From the NCBI GenBank assembly GCA_017445905.1, contig JAFSRX010000070.1, positions 1 to 64,000 of the forward strand: a stretch of 64,000 bases of DNA. The letters run 5' to 3'. Below, in pieces: positions 25,847 to 34,680 of the stretch; the first letter of the stretch is position 1, and every line of letters starts with the position of its first letter. The position numbers and the translations under genes are program-made. This DNA is from Eubacterium sp. (lineage in GTDB: Bacteria; Bacillota; Clostridia; Oscillospirales; Acutalibacteraceae). Below the pieces are notes generated by a model. It was not told the origin of the DNA. It was given only the letters and a program-made list of their open reading frames with translations, and searched no databases.

Positions 25847-27820
25847 TCACTCAATAACAGTGTAGTTGATTTTATTATCTATTGCGTATTGATAGGGGAC
25901 TGTGTCTTTATAAACGCTCATATTCATCCTTGTGCTCTTGAATATTGCATTTTCTCCGAGCTTTTCAATATTCTTTCCGAAGCTGATATTCCTGAGCCTT
26001 ACTGAATAAAGTCCGTATGTTCCAACCTTTTCAACACTATCGGGAACATTCAGTTCTCTGAATTCAGTGCTCATAAAGGCATAATCATCAATTTCCTTTA
26101 AGCCTTCGGGAAGGTAAAGCGTTGAAATATGAGCTCCCCTGAATGCGCCTTCGGGGATAATTGTTGTTCCTTCGGGAATTGTGACTTCCGTCAGTTTATT
26201 GCAGTATGCAAAGGAATATTTATCAAATTCTTCAATATCCTTGCTGAGTTTTCCGAAATCAATCTTTTTGCAGTATGCAAAGGCATATTCTCCTGCTTTT
26301 TTTATATTTGAAAGTGAAGAATCCGTTTGTGCATTTTCGCAATTATAAAATGCGAAGTCATCTGCTGTTATAATATTATTGGTATTTTTAAAATCTTCAA
26401 GTGCGCTGCATTCTGAAAATGCACTCTTTGAAACAACTTTTGTGTTTTCGGGTAAAACAACTGATTTAAGCTGCTTACAGTTTTCGCAGAGGCTTTCGGG
26501 AATTTCGCTTAGGCTTCCTGTAAGCGTTAATTCTTTAACTGCTGAATCCCTGAATACTGCTTCACCGAGATAAGTTATATTATCGCTGAAAACGGCATTT
26601 TCAAGCTCTTTGCAGTTTTCAAAAGCTGAGGCGAAAATCTTTTTAACATATACTGCTGTTATTTTCTTTATATTGCTGTTTTTGAAAACATTAGCACCGA
26701 TTGCATAAACTGATTTACCTTCAATAACATTCATATTTATTTCAGTATCCGAGCCTTTATATCTGGTAACATATGCTCCCTTTGATGAAAGAAAGTAATC
26801 AAAATCGTCATTACTGCAAATTTCAGAGCCCCTTGTTTCTTCATCGGGTCGAACAGTAATCTTGATTTTTACAACGCAGTTTTCATATATAATTCTGAGA
26901 GTATAGTCGGCTGTTGTATTCATATTAAGACTCTTTGTATAGTCGCAATCTGAAAGAGCAACCTCCTTTTTACTTTCGTCGCTCATTACAGCCTTTAGTT
27001 TAAGTCCGTTATAGCTTAGCTCCTCGCCATATATATAATCAGTTTTAAAATTATCATATTCGGCTTCAAGTGCTTTAACATATGCCTTTTCAGGCTCATA
27101 TTCAGGCTCAACAATACTTGCTTTTTCAGTAGTATTTTCGGGCTGTTTTTTTGTTGTTGAAGGAGTTGTTGTTGTTTCATCGTCCTCTTCATCATCGCCT
27201 AGCTGGTCTATATGAGGTTTAGTTGTAGTTGTTGCTGTTGATGTAGGAGAGAGTGAGGGAACATTTTTAACTGAAACAACCTTTTCTTTTTCTGTTGTTA
27301 TTTCCTGATGAGTTGTTGTTTCCTGAGTATTATTTATTTCATTAGTTTTAATCGGGTTTTTATTATCTTCGATTAACTCGATATCATTATCATTTTGTTT
27401 ATCAGTTTTAATTATGCCGCTGTCCTCAAGTTTTGTTTGAATAACCCGGGATAGATTTTGGAGTAAATCAACTCCCGTTGCGTTCTTGTATGCAGCATTT
27501 GCTGTAAGTGCCGAAGCAGCGAGAATTGCAGCAACTAAAGATGCGCGGGCAAAAACGTTCAGGCTTTTAAATTTATTCTGTGTTGGCTGTAGCTTTTTAA
27601 GAAAATCACTTGAACTCATCAAAGGAATAAGAACTTTGAAGGAATTATCTTCTTCCTTTTCTAATTCCAAAAGAGCGTCAACACATTGGTCAATAAGCCC
27701 TACATTCATACGGCTTACATCTTTAGATAACTCTTTATCTATTATTTCATTCAGGGCAGCAGCAATATTTTCGTTATTAAAGTTGCATAGTACTTTTGAA
27801 TCAATATCAATGCAAGCCAT
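25847..27820 (-). CDS. Membrane protein with BspA-type LRR ectodomain, probable ECF anti-sigma factor
   Basis: A 657-residue single-pass protein; the ATG has AAAGGAG upstream. Order: a cytoplasmic N-terminus (1-87) with LIDQCVDALLELE; one transmembrane helix (about 88-110, VFARASLVAAILAASAL); a Thr/Glu-rich extracellular linker (about 150-245); an Ig-like beta domain (about 245-330, ending KIKITVRPDEE); and BspA-type LRRs (335-655). It lies 24 bases after an ECF sigma gene, the usual place for the cognate anti-sigma, and has the matching inside-helix-outside topology. There is no HxxxCxxC zinc anti-sigma motif, so the binding mode would differ from ZAS proteins. The sigma partnership is inferred from order and topology. 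Sensing of a ligand by the LRRs, in the manner of clostridial RsgI-type sensors, is a hypothesis. Confidence 0.7.
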   Translation of the reverse strand: MACIDIDSKVLCNFNNENIAAALNEIIDKELSKDVSRMNVGLIDQCVDALLELEKEEDNSFKVLIPLMSSSDFLKKLQPTQNKFKSLNVFARASLVAAILAASALTANAAYKNATGVDLLQNLSRVIQTKLEDSGIIKTDKQNDNDIELIEDNKNPIKTNEINNTQETTTHQEITTEKEKVVSVKNVPSLSPTSTATTTTKPHIDQLGDDEEDDETTTTPSTTKKQPENTTEKASIVEPEYEPEKAYVKALEAEYDNFKTDYIYGEELSYNGLKLKAVMSDESKKEVALSDCDYTKSLNMNTTADYTLRIIYENCVVKIKITVRPDEETRGSEICSNDDFDYFLSSKGAYVTRYKGSDTEINMNVIEGKSVYAIGANVFKNSNIKKITAVYVKKIFASAFENCKELENAVFSDNITYLGEAVFRDSAVKELTLTGSLSEIPESLCENCKQLKSVVLPENTKVVSKSAFSECSALEDFKNTNNIITADDFAFYNCENAQTDSSLSNIKKAGEYAFAYCKKIDFGKLSKDIEEFDKYSFAYCNKLTEVTIPEGTTIIPEGAFRGAHISTLYLPEGLKEIDDYAFMSTEFRELNVPDSVEKVGTYGLYSVRLRNISFGKNIEKLGENAIFKSTRMNMSVYKDTVPYQYAIDNKINYTVIE

Positions 27821-27844
27821 GTTTTCTCCTTTCCGAGAGAGTAG

Positions 27845-28366
27845 CTAATCGGAACTTTCAATCAGCGTTCTTAATTTTTCTCTCATTCTTGATAATCGCG
27901 TTGAAACATTTGTAACGGTTAAATTCAGCCTTTCGGCTATTTCATCAATTTTAAGTTCTTCTGAGTATCTTAGTGTAAAGATTTCTCTGTCAGTGTCGTT
28001 AAGTGCATCACTTATCATTCTTGAATATTCTTCAAATGTCAGTCTGTCGTCTATATCAACGCTATGGTTAACAACTTCTCTGATATCATCAATACTGACA
28101 ATGTTTTCTTGCTTTTTAAGCTGAACATATCGCTTTTTAATCAGATTTGAAGCCGTTTTATATAAGAAAGCAAGAGTATATTCAAATTTTTCTCCTTCAA
28201 GCAGTCTGTTATATAAAACAAGATATGTTTCCTGAACACAGTCATCAACATATGTAACATCGTTTTTCAGCTTTGAAAGACAGAATTTATACAATGTTGA
28301 ATAATATCGGCTATAGGCATTTTTCAGCTCATTATCAGCCGCTTTTTTCAGATTTCTGTTTGACAA
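27845..28366 (-). CDS. ECF-type RNA polymerase sigma factor
   Basis: A 173-residue sigma-70-family protein. Region 2 is seen in YYSTLYKFCLSKL...DDCVQETYLVLYNRL, followed by FLYKTASNLIKKRY. Region 4 is LNDTDREIFTLRYSEELKIDEIAERLNLTVTNVSTRLSRMREKLRTLI, with a helix-turn-helix. Sigma regions 1 and 3 are absent, typical of group IV. The likely start is TTG at 28366, about 8 bases after AAAGGAGG; a GTG at 28375 lies inside that site. It heads the operon with the LRR membrane protein and the dockerin LRR protein and probably directs their transcription. Confidence 0.88.
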   Translation of the reverse strand: MSNRNLKKAADNELKNAYSRYYSTLYKFCLSKLKNDVTYVDDCVQETYLVLYNRLLEGEKFEYTLAFLYKTASNLIKKRYVQLKKQENIVSIDDIREVVNHSVDIDDRLTFEEYSRMISDALNDTDREIFTLRYSEELKIDEIAERLNLTVTNVSTRLSRMREKLRTLIESSD

Positions 28367-28404
28367 ATGATGCACCTCCTTTCACACTTTTTTTAACCTC
28401 TTCA

Positions 28405-28438
28405 TATGTATGTACTTTTAAGAGGGTAAAACGTCACA
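28405..28438 (-). promoter_or_regulatory. Candidate ECF autoregulatory promoter
   Basis: On the minus strand TGTGACGTTTTA is followed, after about 12 bases, by GTACATACATA, upstream of the sigma gene. An AAC/ACG-type -35 with a short -10 is the general ECF arrangement. A 13-base direct repeat, TCACACTTTTTTT on the plus strand, occurs at 28382-28394 and 28434-28446. The consensus of this sigma factor is not known, so this is a proposal. Confidence 0.35.
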
Positions 28439-28525
28439 CTTTTTTTGAAATTTTTTTAAAAAATTTTTTTACAGCTATATAAACACTATATCATAGAATG
28501 AAAATAATTAACAGAATATTTATTT

Positions 28526-28555
28526 GTAATATATTCCCATTTATTTGCATATCAT
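28526..28555 (+). promoter_or_regulatory. Possible sigma-E-type promoter of sipL-spoIVA
   Basis: GTAATAT at 28526-28532, about 15 bases, then CATATCAT at 28548-28555 loosely matches the mother-cell sigma-E pattern (GNATANT, then CATACANT). SpoIVA and SipL are sigma-E products in studied spore formers, which supports the reading, but the match is weak. Confidence 0.3.
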
Positions 28556-28582
28556 TTTTTAGGAACAGAAAGGAGCAAATAA

Positions 28583-30070
28583 ATGGAATATGAAAAAAAC
28601 TATTCGTGCATTGAAAAGAACGAGAAGGTATTTAGTAAAAACATTGATATAGAACAGGATTTCAGCGAGTCAATTCCTGCATACTGCGATGATATTTATA
28701 GGATTGTTAAATGCTTATCCCACAGCTTTATAACATCAGTTAGCGTTTCGTCAAACGAAATACTTATTTTCGGAAAAACCGAAATTATGCTGACATATTA
28801 TAATGAAAGCTCTTGCCTTTGCTATGCAGATTTTGATGAGGAATTTTCTCGTAATATCAATGTTGAAAATCTAAGCGATTATGCATTTGCCTGCGCGGAT
28901 ATATGCGATAAATATACTAATTTCAGAGTTATTAACCAAAGAAGAATTGATGTTCATTCGTCAGCTGTAATAAATCTTAATGTTTACGACAGAATAAAAT
29001 ATCCCTGTTTGCTTGATTGCAATGGAGCAAAGCTTAACAAACAGGGAATAAAAAGCTCAGATATTATTGCATTTAATATTTCAAAAATTGAATTTGATGA
29101 AGAATTTTCGCTTCCTTCCACTTCATCTGAATTAAAACGGATTATTTCATCAAACTGTTCTGCATATCTGACCGAAACAAAAATAATTAAGGATAAAGCT
29201 TTGATTAAAGCGGACATTGATTTTGAAATTCTTTATACTGTCGGCGACGAGGATGAAATACAATCCGTTCGAAATACCGTCAGCGTTTCAAAAATCATTG
29301 ACCAAAGCTCGATAGATGACGGCGATATTTCAATCAGCAATGTAACTGTTGGAGATGTTTTCCAAAAAGCAAAAGCTGTTTCAGGGGACAATCTTGATAC
29401 TATTGAAGTTTTCGGCGAAATTGAAGTTAGTACTCTTTTCATCAGAGAAAACGAAAACGCCTACATAACAGACGGATACATACCAAAAAGAAAATGTGAA
29501 TGTTCTTACTCTGATTACAAACTGATAACTAACGGAAGGGAACTAAAAGACAATTCTGTTTTCAATGTTGCAACTGATTTTTCAAGTGATATAAAAGAGA
29601 TTAAAGAAGTTTCAGTTAATCTTTCAACAGTTAATATGAGAAACAGTAAGCTCGTATCAAAAGTTGATATTTCAATAATCTATGAAAATGAAAGTGACTC
29701 GCTTGCTTCAATGAACTCAACATCTGAAATTGAATATGATTTAAAAGGCGCAGAAAATGCATTTGCAGCATTTAACCTCAAATCGCTCGATTATGCCTTG
29801 CCAAGTTCAAAAAGAGTTGAAATAAGGCTTAATGTTGATATAAACGGCTATGCGTTTGATGAAAGAAATATCAAAATACTTTCTGATATTGAATCAGATG
29901 ATGAGGAAATTGATTCACCATCAATAACAATCTATTTTGCAAAACAAAGCGACACTGTCTGGGATATTGCAAAGAGCTTTTCTTCAGATGAAGAAATGAT
30001 AAAAAAAGAAAATAATCTCCAGAATAGTGTTATTGATAAAGACAGAATACTGATAATTCCAAGAGTTTAG
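28583..30070 (+). CDS. sipL: SipL/SpoVID-like spore morphogenetic protein (DUF3794 + LysM)
   Basis: A 495-residue protein; the ATG follows GAAAGGAGC. The N-terminal and middle parts have the pattern of DUF3794 (SipL SPOCS) domains, including SSAVINLNVYD and repeated EVFGEIEVSTLF-type strands. The last 50 residues form a LysM module (IYFAKQSDTVWDIAKSFSS ... ILIIPRV). In Clostridioides difficile, SipL binds SpoIVA through its LysM region and is needed to place the coat around the forespore. Here spoIVA follows after 13 bases, which supports the pairing. SpoVID, the Bacillus counterpart, also ends in LysM, but DUF3794 favours SipL. Confidence 0.82.
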   Translation: MEYEKNYSCIEKNEKVFSKNIDIEQDFSESIPAYCDDIYRIVKCLSHSFITSVSVSSNEILIFGKTEIMLTYYNESSCLCYADFDEEFSRNINVENLSDYAFACADICDKYTNFRVINQRRIDVHSSAVINLNVYDRIKYPCLLDCNGAKLNKQGIKSSDIIAFNISKIEFDEEFSLPSTSSELKRIISSNCSAYLTETKIIKDKALIKADIDFEILYTVGDEDEIQSVRNTVSVSKIIDQSSIDDGDISISNVTVGDVFQKAKAVSGDNLDTIEVFGEIEVSTLFIRENENAYITDGYIPKRKCECSYSDYKLITNGRELKDNSVFNVATDFSSDIKEIKEVSVNLSTVNMRNSKLVSKVDISIIYENESDSLASMNSTSEIEYDLKGAENAFAAFNLKSLDYALPSSKRVEIRLNVDINGYAFDERNIKILSDIESDDEEIDSPSITIYFAKQSDTVWDIAKSFSSDEEMIKKENNLQNSVIDKDRILIIPRV

Positions 30071-30083
30071 GAGGATGATTAAT

Positions 30084-31559
30084 ATGAACAATAATATATA
30101 TCGCGATATATCCTCAAGAACTCAGGGGGATATTTATATAGGTGTAGTTGGTCCTGTAAGGTCGGGCAAATCAACCTTTATTAAAAGATTTATGGAAACT
30201 CTTGTTGTTCCGAATATTCAGGGAGAATTTCAAAAGGAAAGAGCACGGGATGAGCTGCCTCAATCTGCTGCAGGAAGAACAATAATGACAACTGAGCCTA
30301 AGTTTATACCTGAGGAATCAATAGAAATTTCTATGCAGGATAACATTCAGCTAAAAGTCAGAATGATAGACTGCGTTGGCTACATCGTTCCAAGCAGCGA
30401 GGGTTATATCGAGGATGAACAGCCTCGAATGGTTATGACTCCATGGTATGAAGAGGAAATTCCTTTTAATATGGCTGCTGAAATAGGGACAAAAAAGGTT
30501 ATTCAGGAGCATTCAACAATAGGTCTTGTTGTAACAACCGACGGCTCTATCAGTTCAATAGACCGAGCTGAATATGAAGAGGCAGAGGAAAGAGTTATAA
30601 GCGAGCTTAAAGAGCTCAACAAACCCTTTGTTGTTCTTATGAACAGCATTGATTCTAAGAGCGATAATGTTAAAGCTCTTGCCAAAGATATGAGTGAAAA
30701 ATATTCAGTTCCTGTTATACCTGTTAACTGTCTTGAGCTTGATGAGGATGAAATAAAAGAGATTTTACTCAATGTTTTATATGAATTTCCGATTAACTCC
30801 ATAGGTATTAATCTTCCTTGTTGGTTCTCATCTCTCGATGATGACGATAAACTGAGAAAGTCTGTTTTGAATACCGTTAAAGGTAACTGTTCTGAAATAT
30901 CAAGCGTTCGTTCAGTATATAAATTTGCAGGCGATATTAACGAGGATGAATATATTCAGTCTTCATCAGTTGCTAAAGCGGATTTATCAAACGGAAATGT
31001 TTTAATTAATCTTGATATAGATAATAAATATCTGTTTAAGATTATCAGTGAAAAATGCGATGCTGATATTAAAAACGAAGAGGATTTGTTAAATCAGTTA
31101 ACCGATCTTGCTCAGACAAGAAATAAGTTCAATAGAATTGCAAACGCACTTGAACAGGTTGAGCAAACAGGCTACGGCATTGTTATGCCAACTCTTGAAG
31201 AGCTTTCTCTTGAAGAGCCTGAGATAATGAAGCAGGGCGGAAAATACGGCGTTCGTCTTAAAGCACACGCACCGTCAATTCATATGATTAAATGCAATAC
31301 TTATACCGAGGTTGCTCCAATAGTTGGCAGTGAGTCACAAAGCGAGGAATTAGTTGTTTACCTGCTAAAAGAGTTCGAAAACAATCCTGCTGAAATATGG
31401 GAAACAAATATTTTCGGAAAGTCGCTCAATTCCTTAGTAAATGAAGGATTGAACAATAAACTCTATCGAATGCCCCAGGATGCAAGAGATAAGTTCAGAG
31501 AAACTATTGAAAGAGTTATTAATGAAGGCTGCAGCGGACTCATTTGCATAATTTTATAA
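30084..31559 (+). CDS. spoIVA: Stage IV sporulation protein A, coat morphogenetic ATPase
   Basis: A 491-residue protein, the family's usual length. The ATG at 30084 lies 9 bases after AGGAGG; an ATG 9 bases earlier is too close to that site. Near residue 24, GPVRSGKST is the Walker A motif of this TRAFAC-related ATPase, and RMIDCVGYIVPSSEGY and VLMNSIDSKS follow in the nucleotide-binding domain. SpoIVA polymerises on the outer forespore membrane using ATP and forms the basement layer of the coat. The C-terminus (NEGCSGLICIIL) matches the membrane-targeting end known from Bacillus. It is cotranscribed with sipL and ends at a terminator. Confidence 0.95.
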   Translation: MNNNIYRDISSRTQGDIYIGVVGPVRSGKSTFIKRFMETLVVPNIQGEFQKERARDELPQSAAGRTIMTTEPKFIPEESIEISMQDNIQLKVRMIDCVGYIVPSSEGYIEDEQPRMVMTPWYEEEIPFNMAAEIGTKKVIQEHSTIGLVVTTDGSISSIDRAEYEEAEERVISELKELNKPFVVLMNSIDSKSDNVKALAKDMSEKYSVPVIPVNCLELDEDEIKEILLNVLYEFPINSIGINLPCWFSSLDDDDKLRKSVLNTVKGNCSEISSVRSVYKFAGDINEDEYIQSSSVAKADLSNGNVLINLDIDNKYLFKIISEKCDADIKNEEDLLNQLTDLAQTRNKFNRIANALEQVEQTGYGIVMPTLEELSLEEPEIMKQGGKYGVRLKAHAPSIHMIKCNTYTEVAPIVGSESQSEELVVYLLKEFENNPAEIWETNIFGKSLNSLVNEGLNNKLYRMPQDARDKFRETIERVINEGCSGLICIIL

Positions 31560-31592
31560 AAAATATGCCTGTGAAATCACAGGCATATTTTA
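31558..31592. terminator. Bidirectional terminator after spoIVA
   Basis: AAAAATATGCCTGTG, loop AAAT, CACAGGCATATTTTA begins in the spoIVA stop codon and extends into the last codons of the convergent DUF1294 gene, serving both strands. Confidence 0.85.
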
Positions 31593-31852
31593 GATATAAG
31601 TATTAAAACTATTATATTCAAAACAATCAGAATCGGCATTCCAATCATAAAGCTTTTATGCTTTGTTTTATGTCGGATTATTTTCATAGTTGCATATGAG
31701 CAAGGGGCTCCGCCAAGAAGTCCGATAATCCAGAGCGTTGCTTCCTTAATTCTCCATTTATTATGTTTCGCTTTATATTTATCAAGACAGTTAACAATAA
31801 CACCGAGTAAATTAATAGCTAAGAAATAATATATAACATAATTAAACTTCAA
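31577..31852 (-). CDS. DUF1294 family small membrane protein
   Basis: A 91-residue protein with two to three transmembrane helices. The family signature is seen in NCLDKYKAKHNKWRIKEATLWIIGLLGGAPCSYATMKIIRHKTKH. It starts with TTG at 31852, about 9 bases after AAAGGAGC, and overlaps the 3' end of the upstream gene by 11 bases, so the two are translationally linked. The function of DUF1294 is not known. Confidence 0.8.
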   Translation of the reverse strand: MKFNYVIYYFLAINLLGVIVNCLDKYKAKHNKWRIKEATLWIIGLLGGAPCSYATMKIIRHKTKHKSFMIGMPILIVLNIIVLILISKICL

Positions 31853-32132
31853 ATTTTTCAGGCTCCTTTAAATCGAAATTACCGATTGAAAGTTTTTCTC
31901 CTTTTTTGAATGTATCTGCTTTATCTTCATCAACTGTGAAAACAGAGGAGCATTCAGGACAAACAAGGATAAAAACATTGCACGTCTTATAAAAAGGAAA
32001 CTTAGAATCAAGTCTTCCGTCAGAATTTGAAAACACAGAAAAACTGACTTTTTTATCACAATTTGGGCAGGTGAGTTTTTCTGTTAAGCCATGCTCTTTA
32101 ATCTTTATTGCATTACCAAATCTGTATTCCAT
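31842..32132 (-). CDS. Small zinc-ribbon (CPxC-type) protein
   Basis: A 96-residue cytoplasmic protein with two Cys pairs, CPNC and CPEC, separated by about 30 residues, enough to bind one zinc in a CpXC/zinc-ribbon fold. The ATG at 32132 follows GCGAGGTT; a frame open further upstream lacks a site. It is the first gene of a two-gene unit with DUF1294. The role is unknown. It is divergent from the GHL10 lipoprotein gene, with only 57 bases between starts. Confidence 0.65.
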   Translation of the reverse strand: MEYRFGNAIKIKEHGLTEKLTCPNCDKKVSFSVFSNSDGRLDSKFPFYKTCNVFILVCPECSSVFTVDEDKADTFKKGEKLSIGNFDLKEPEKFEV

Positions 32133-32189
32133 AAAATAACCTCGCAAATTTACTGATAATATGATACTACATAAATCGGAAGTGTTCAA

Positions 32190-33422
32190 GTGAAAAAAGT
32201 AATATTAATCGTTTTATCCCTTGCGTTAATTCTTTGCGGCTGTTCTCTGAATATGGCTGAGGAAGATAAAACCTCCATTCAGCCCTTCATTGAAAGCGAT
32301 GCAAAAGAAGAATATATCAAGTCTGTCTGGATAACTTACTATGAACTAAGAGATTTGATAGGGGATAGTAATGAAAATGAGTTTAAAATAAAGATTGATA
32401 ATGTTTTTAATGACCTTAAAAATTGGGGCTTTAATTCTGTTACCGTTCAGATCAGAGCGTTTGCGGACTCCTTTTATAGATCTGATTACTACCCGCTTAG
32501 TAAATACTGTTTTGGTGTAGAGGGCGGAAAAATGAAATATGATGTTCTTGAGCTTCTTTGCTCTGCAGCTGAAAAATCCGGCATTAAAATTGAAGCATGG
32601 ATTAATCCCTACAGAGTTAGTTTTGATAAGGATATAAAAAAGTTGAGCGATAATAATATTGCTAAAAAATGGTATAAAAATAAGGAAAAGAAATCCAATG
32701 TTTATATTTGTAAAAGCGGAATATATTTTAATCCTGCATCAAAAGATGTTACTAATCTGATTATAAACGGAGTCAAAGAAATAGTTAAGAACTATAATGT
32801 TGATGCAATTCATTTTGACGACTATTTTTACCCTGAAACAAATAAAAAAATTGATAGTAAGGAATATGAAGAAAACGGCGGTAATATTAGCCTTTCCGAT
32901 TTCAGACGAAAAAATGTAAACGATATGATAAAAGAGGCTAACAAAGTTGTTAAATCAACTAAGAGCAATGTTAAATTCGGAATAAGCCCTGCTGCAAACA
33001 TTGATAATGATTATAATTCCTTATATGCAGATGTTGAAAAATGGGCAAGCGATAATGAATTCTGCGATTATATTTGTCCTCAGGTATATTTTGGCTTTAA
33101 GAATGTTTATCAACCTTTTATGTTTACGGTTAAGAAATGGACAGAGTTTACAACAAATGATTTATATATCGGACTTCCGCTTTATAAATGCGGTAAAAAA
33201 GATAAATATGCTGCCGAAAACGATTCGAATGCAATTAATGAATTTAAAAACAATAAAAATATAATTGCAAGGCAGATAAACTACCTTGCAAAGATTGATG
33301 ATATTAAAGGATTTTATGTTTTTTCATATTCATCGATAATTGATGAAAAGAACAGGGAAGAGGTTGAAAATATGATTAAAGCAATCCGAAACACACATCC
33401 GAATCAGAATCAAACTCAGTGA
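32190..33422 (+). CDS. GHL10 (DUF187) family glycoside-hydrolase-like lipoprotein
   Basis: A 410-residue protein. GTG start at 32190; MKKVILIVLSLALILCGC is a lipoprotein signal with the lipid-modified Cys at 18. The rest is a TIM-barrel-like GHL10 domain: VWITYYELRDL, WGFNSVTVQIRAFADSFY, KIEAWINPYRV, NVDAIHFDDYFYP, KFGISPAANIDNDYN, DYICPQVYFGF. Members (such as YngK) are thought to act on cell-wall or related glycans, but biochemical data are sparse. Its last 47 bases overlap the end of mtaB on the other strand. Confidence 0.85.
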   Translation: MKKVILIVLSLALILCGCSLNMAEEDKTSIQPFIESDAKEEYIKSVWITYYELRDLIGDSNENEFKIKIDNVFNDLKNWGFNSVTVQIRAFADSFYRSDYYPLSKYCFGVEGGKMKYDVLELLCSAAEKSGIKIEAWINPYRVSFDKDIKKLSDNNIAKKWYKNKEKKSNVYICKSGIYFNPASKDVTNLIINGVKEIVKNYNVDAIHFDDYFYPETNKKIDSKEYEENGGNISLSDFRRKNVNDMIKEANKVVKSTKSNVKFGISPAANIDNDYNSLYADVEKWASDNEFCDYICPQVYFGFKNVYQPFMFTVKKWTEFTTNDLYIGLPLYKCGKKDKYAAENDSNAINEFKNNKNIIARQINYLAKIDDIKGFYVFSYSSIIDEKNREEVENMIKAIRNTHPNQNQTQ

Positions 33423-34668
33423 TTTTAACCTCAATTTCTTTTCCAATTAAGTCTTTTTCTGACTTAACTCTTATTGGAATATAGCTTTTTGTGTATCCCT
33501 GATAAATGTTTTCGCTGATTTCATTTTCAAAGAGAACAATATCCTTCATTCCAATTAGCTTTCTGCAATAGCTTTCTCTTATAACATCAGTTTCGTTTAT
33601 CATAATAGATGCTCGGCGTTCCTTTTCTTCTTTAGGAACGCTGTCTCCTTTTTTGGAGGCGGCTGTTCCTTTTCTTTCAGAATATGGGAAAACATGAACT
33701 TTTTCAAATGCTATTTCTTTAACAAAATCAAGGGATTTATTAAAATCATCGTCACTTTCGTTATTAAAGCCAACCATTACGTCGGTTGTAATCGTAGCAC
33801 TTTTAAACGAATTTCTGAGTTTAATGCAAAGCTCTTTATATTCCTCAGCAGTGTAGTGCCTGTTCATTTCTTTAAGTGTTTTATCGCAACCGCTTTGCAG
33901 AGAAATGTGAAACTGAGGGCAGAATTTTTCAATTTTGCTCAGACCATTTATAACATCATCAGTTATATGATCGGGTTCGAGCGAGCCAAGACGAACTCTT
34001 TTTATCTTTTCATTTTCCGAACAGATATGAACTGCGTCAACTATGTTATAATCTTTTCCTTTTCCGTATGACGAAAGATTAATACCAACTAAAACAATTT
34101 CTTTAATCCCGTTATCGGCGAGCGCTTGAACTTCTTTTCTTAAATCTTCAGGCTCCTTAGAACGAACAAAGCCCCTTGATTTTGGAATAATGCAGTAAGA
34201 ACAGTATCTATCGCATCCGTCTTCAATTTTAACAAATGCTCTGATTCTTTCAGAAAATCTGTTTATAGAGCATTTATTAAATTCATCACCGTTTTTATGC
34301 TCTTCAATCTTAACGATTTTACTTTTCTGAATATTATGCTGATTGATTAAATCTAAAATATCTGAATTGTTTTTATTACATAATATAATATCTGCTTCGT
34401 TAAGCTCTTTTGCCTTATCAGGAAACGCCTGAGGCAAACATCCTGTAAGAATAATTGTTGAATTAGGATGCTTTCTTTTAAACTTACGAACATTCTGCCT
34501 CGTTTTCTGATCCGCGGTTGCAGTAACCGTACATGAATTAATTATGTAGTAATTTGCATCCTCGCTTGGTGCAACAATCTCAAATCCTGCACTCTTTAAA
34601 AGCTCAGCCATATATTCAGTTTCATACTGATTAACCTTACATCCGAGAGTATAAAACGCCGCTTTCAT
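33376..34668 (-). CDS. mtaB: tRNA t6A37 methylthiotransferase MtaB
   Basis: A 430-residue radical-SAM methylthiotransferase. The N-terminal UPF0004 domain has FYTLGCKVNQYE, SCTV and GCLPQ Cys residues for the auxiliary cluster. The radical-SAM motif is CDRYCSYC. GINLSSYG, LGSLEPDHI and HISLQSGCDKTLKEMNR follow, and a TRAM-like domain ends the protein. CKVNQYE and the overall layout place it with MtaB (ms2t6A at position 37 of ANN-decoding tRNAs) rather than MiaB or RimO. Its ribosome binding site (AAAGAGGTT) lies at the end of an upstream repeat. Confidence 0.93.
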   Translation of the reverse strand: MKAAFYTLGCKVNQYETEYMAELLKSAGFEIVAPSEDANYYIINSCTVTATADQKTRQNVRKFKRKHPNSTIILTGCLPQAFPDKAKELNEADIILCNKNNSDILDLINQHNIQKSKIVKIEEHKNGDEFNKCSINRFSERIRAFVKIEDGCDRYCSYCIIPKSRGFVRSKEPEDLRKEVQALADNGIKEIVLVGINLSSYGKGKDYNIVDAVHICSENEKIKRVRLGSLEPDHITDDVINGLSKIEKFCPQFHISLQSGCDKTLKEMNRHYTAEEYKELCIKLRNSFKSATITTDVMVGFNNESDDDFNKSLDFVKEIAFEKVHVFPYSERKGTAASKKGDSVPKEEKERRASIMINETDVIRESYCRKLIGMKDIVLFENEISENIYQGYTKSYIPIRVKSEKDLIGKEIEVKITEFDSDSDVCFGLL

Positions 34669-34680
34669 AAAATAATTTAA

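Noticed and set aside
27486..27848. 120-codon open frame on the plus strand
   Set aside because: It lies antisense within the membrane LRR gene, has no ribosome-binding site and mirrors the codon bias of the real gene.
33694..34071. 125-codon open frame on the plus strand
   Set aside because: Antisense to the radical-SAM part of mtaB, no start signals, composition of a shadow frame.
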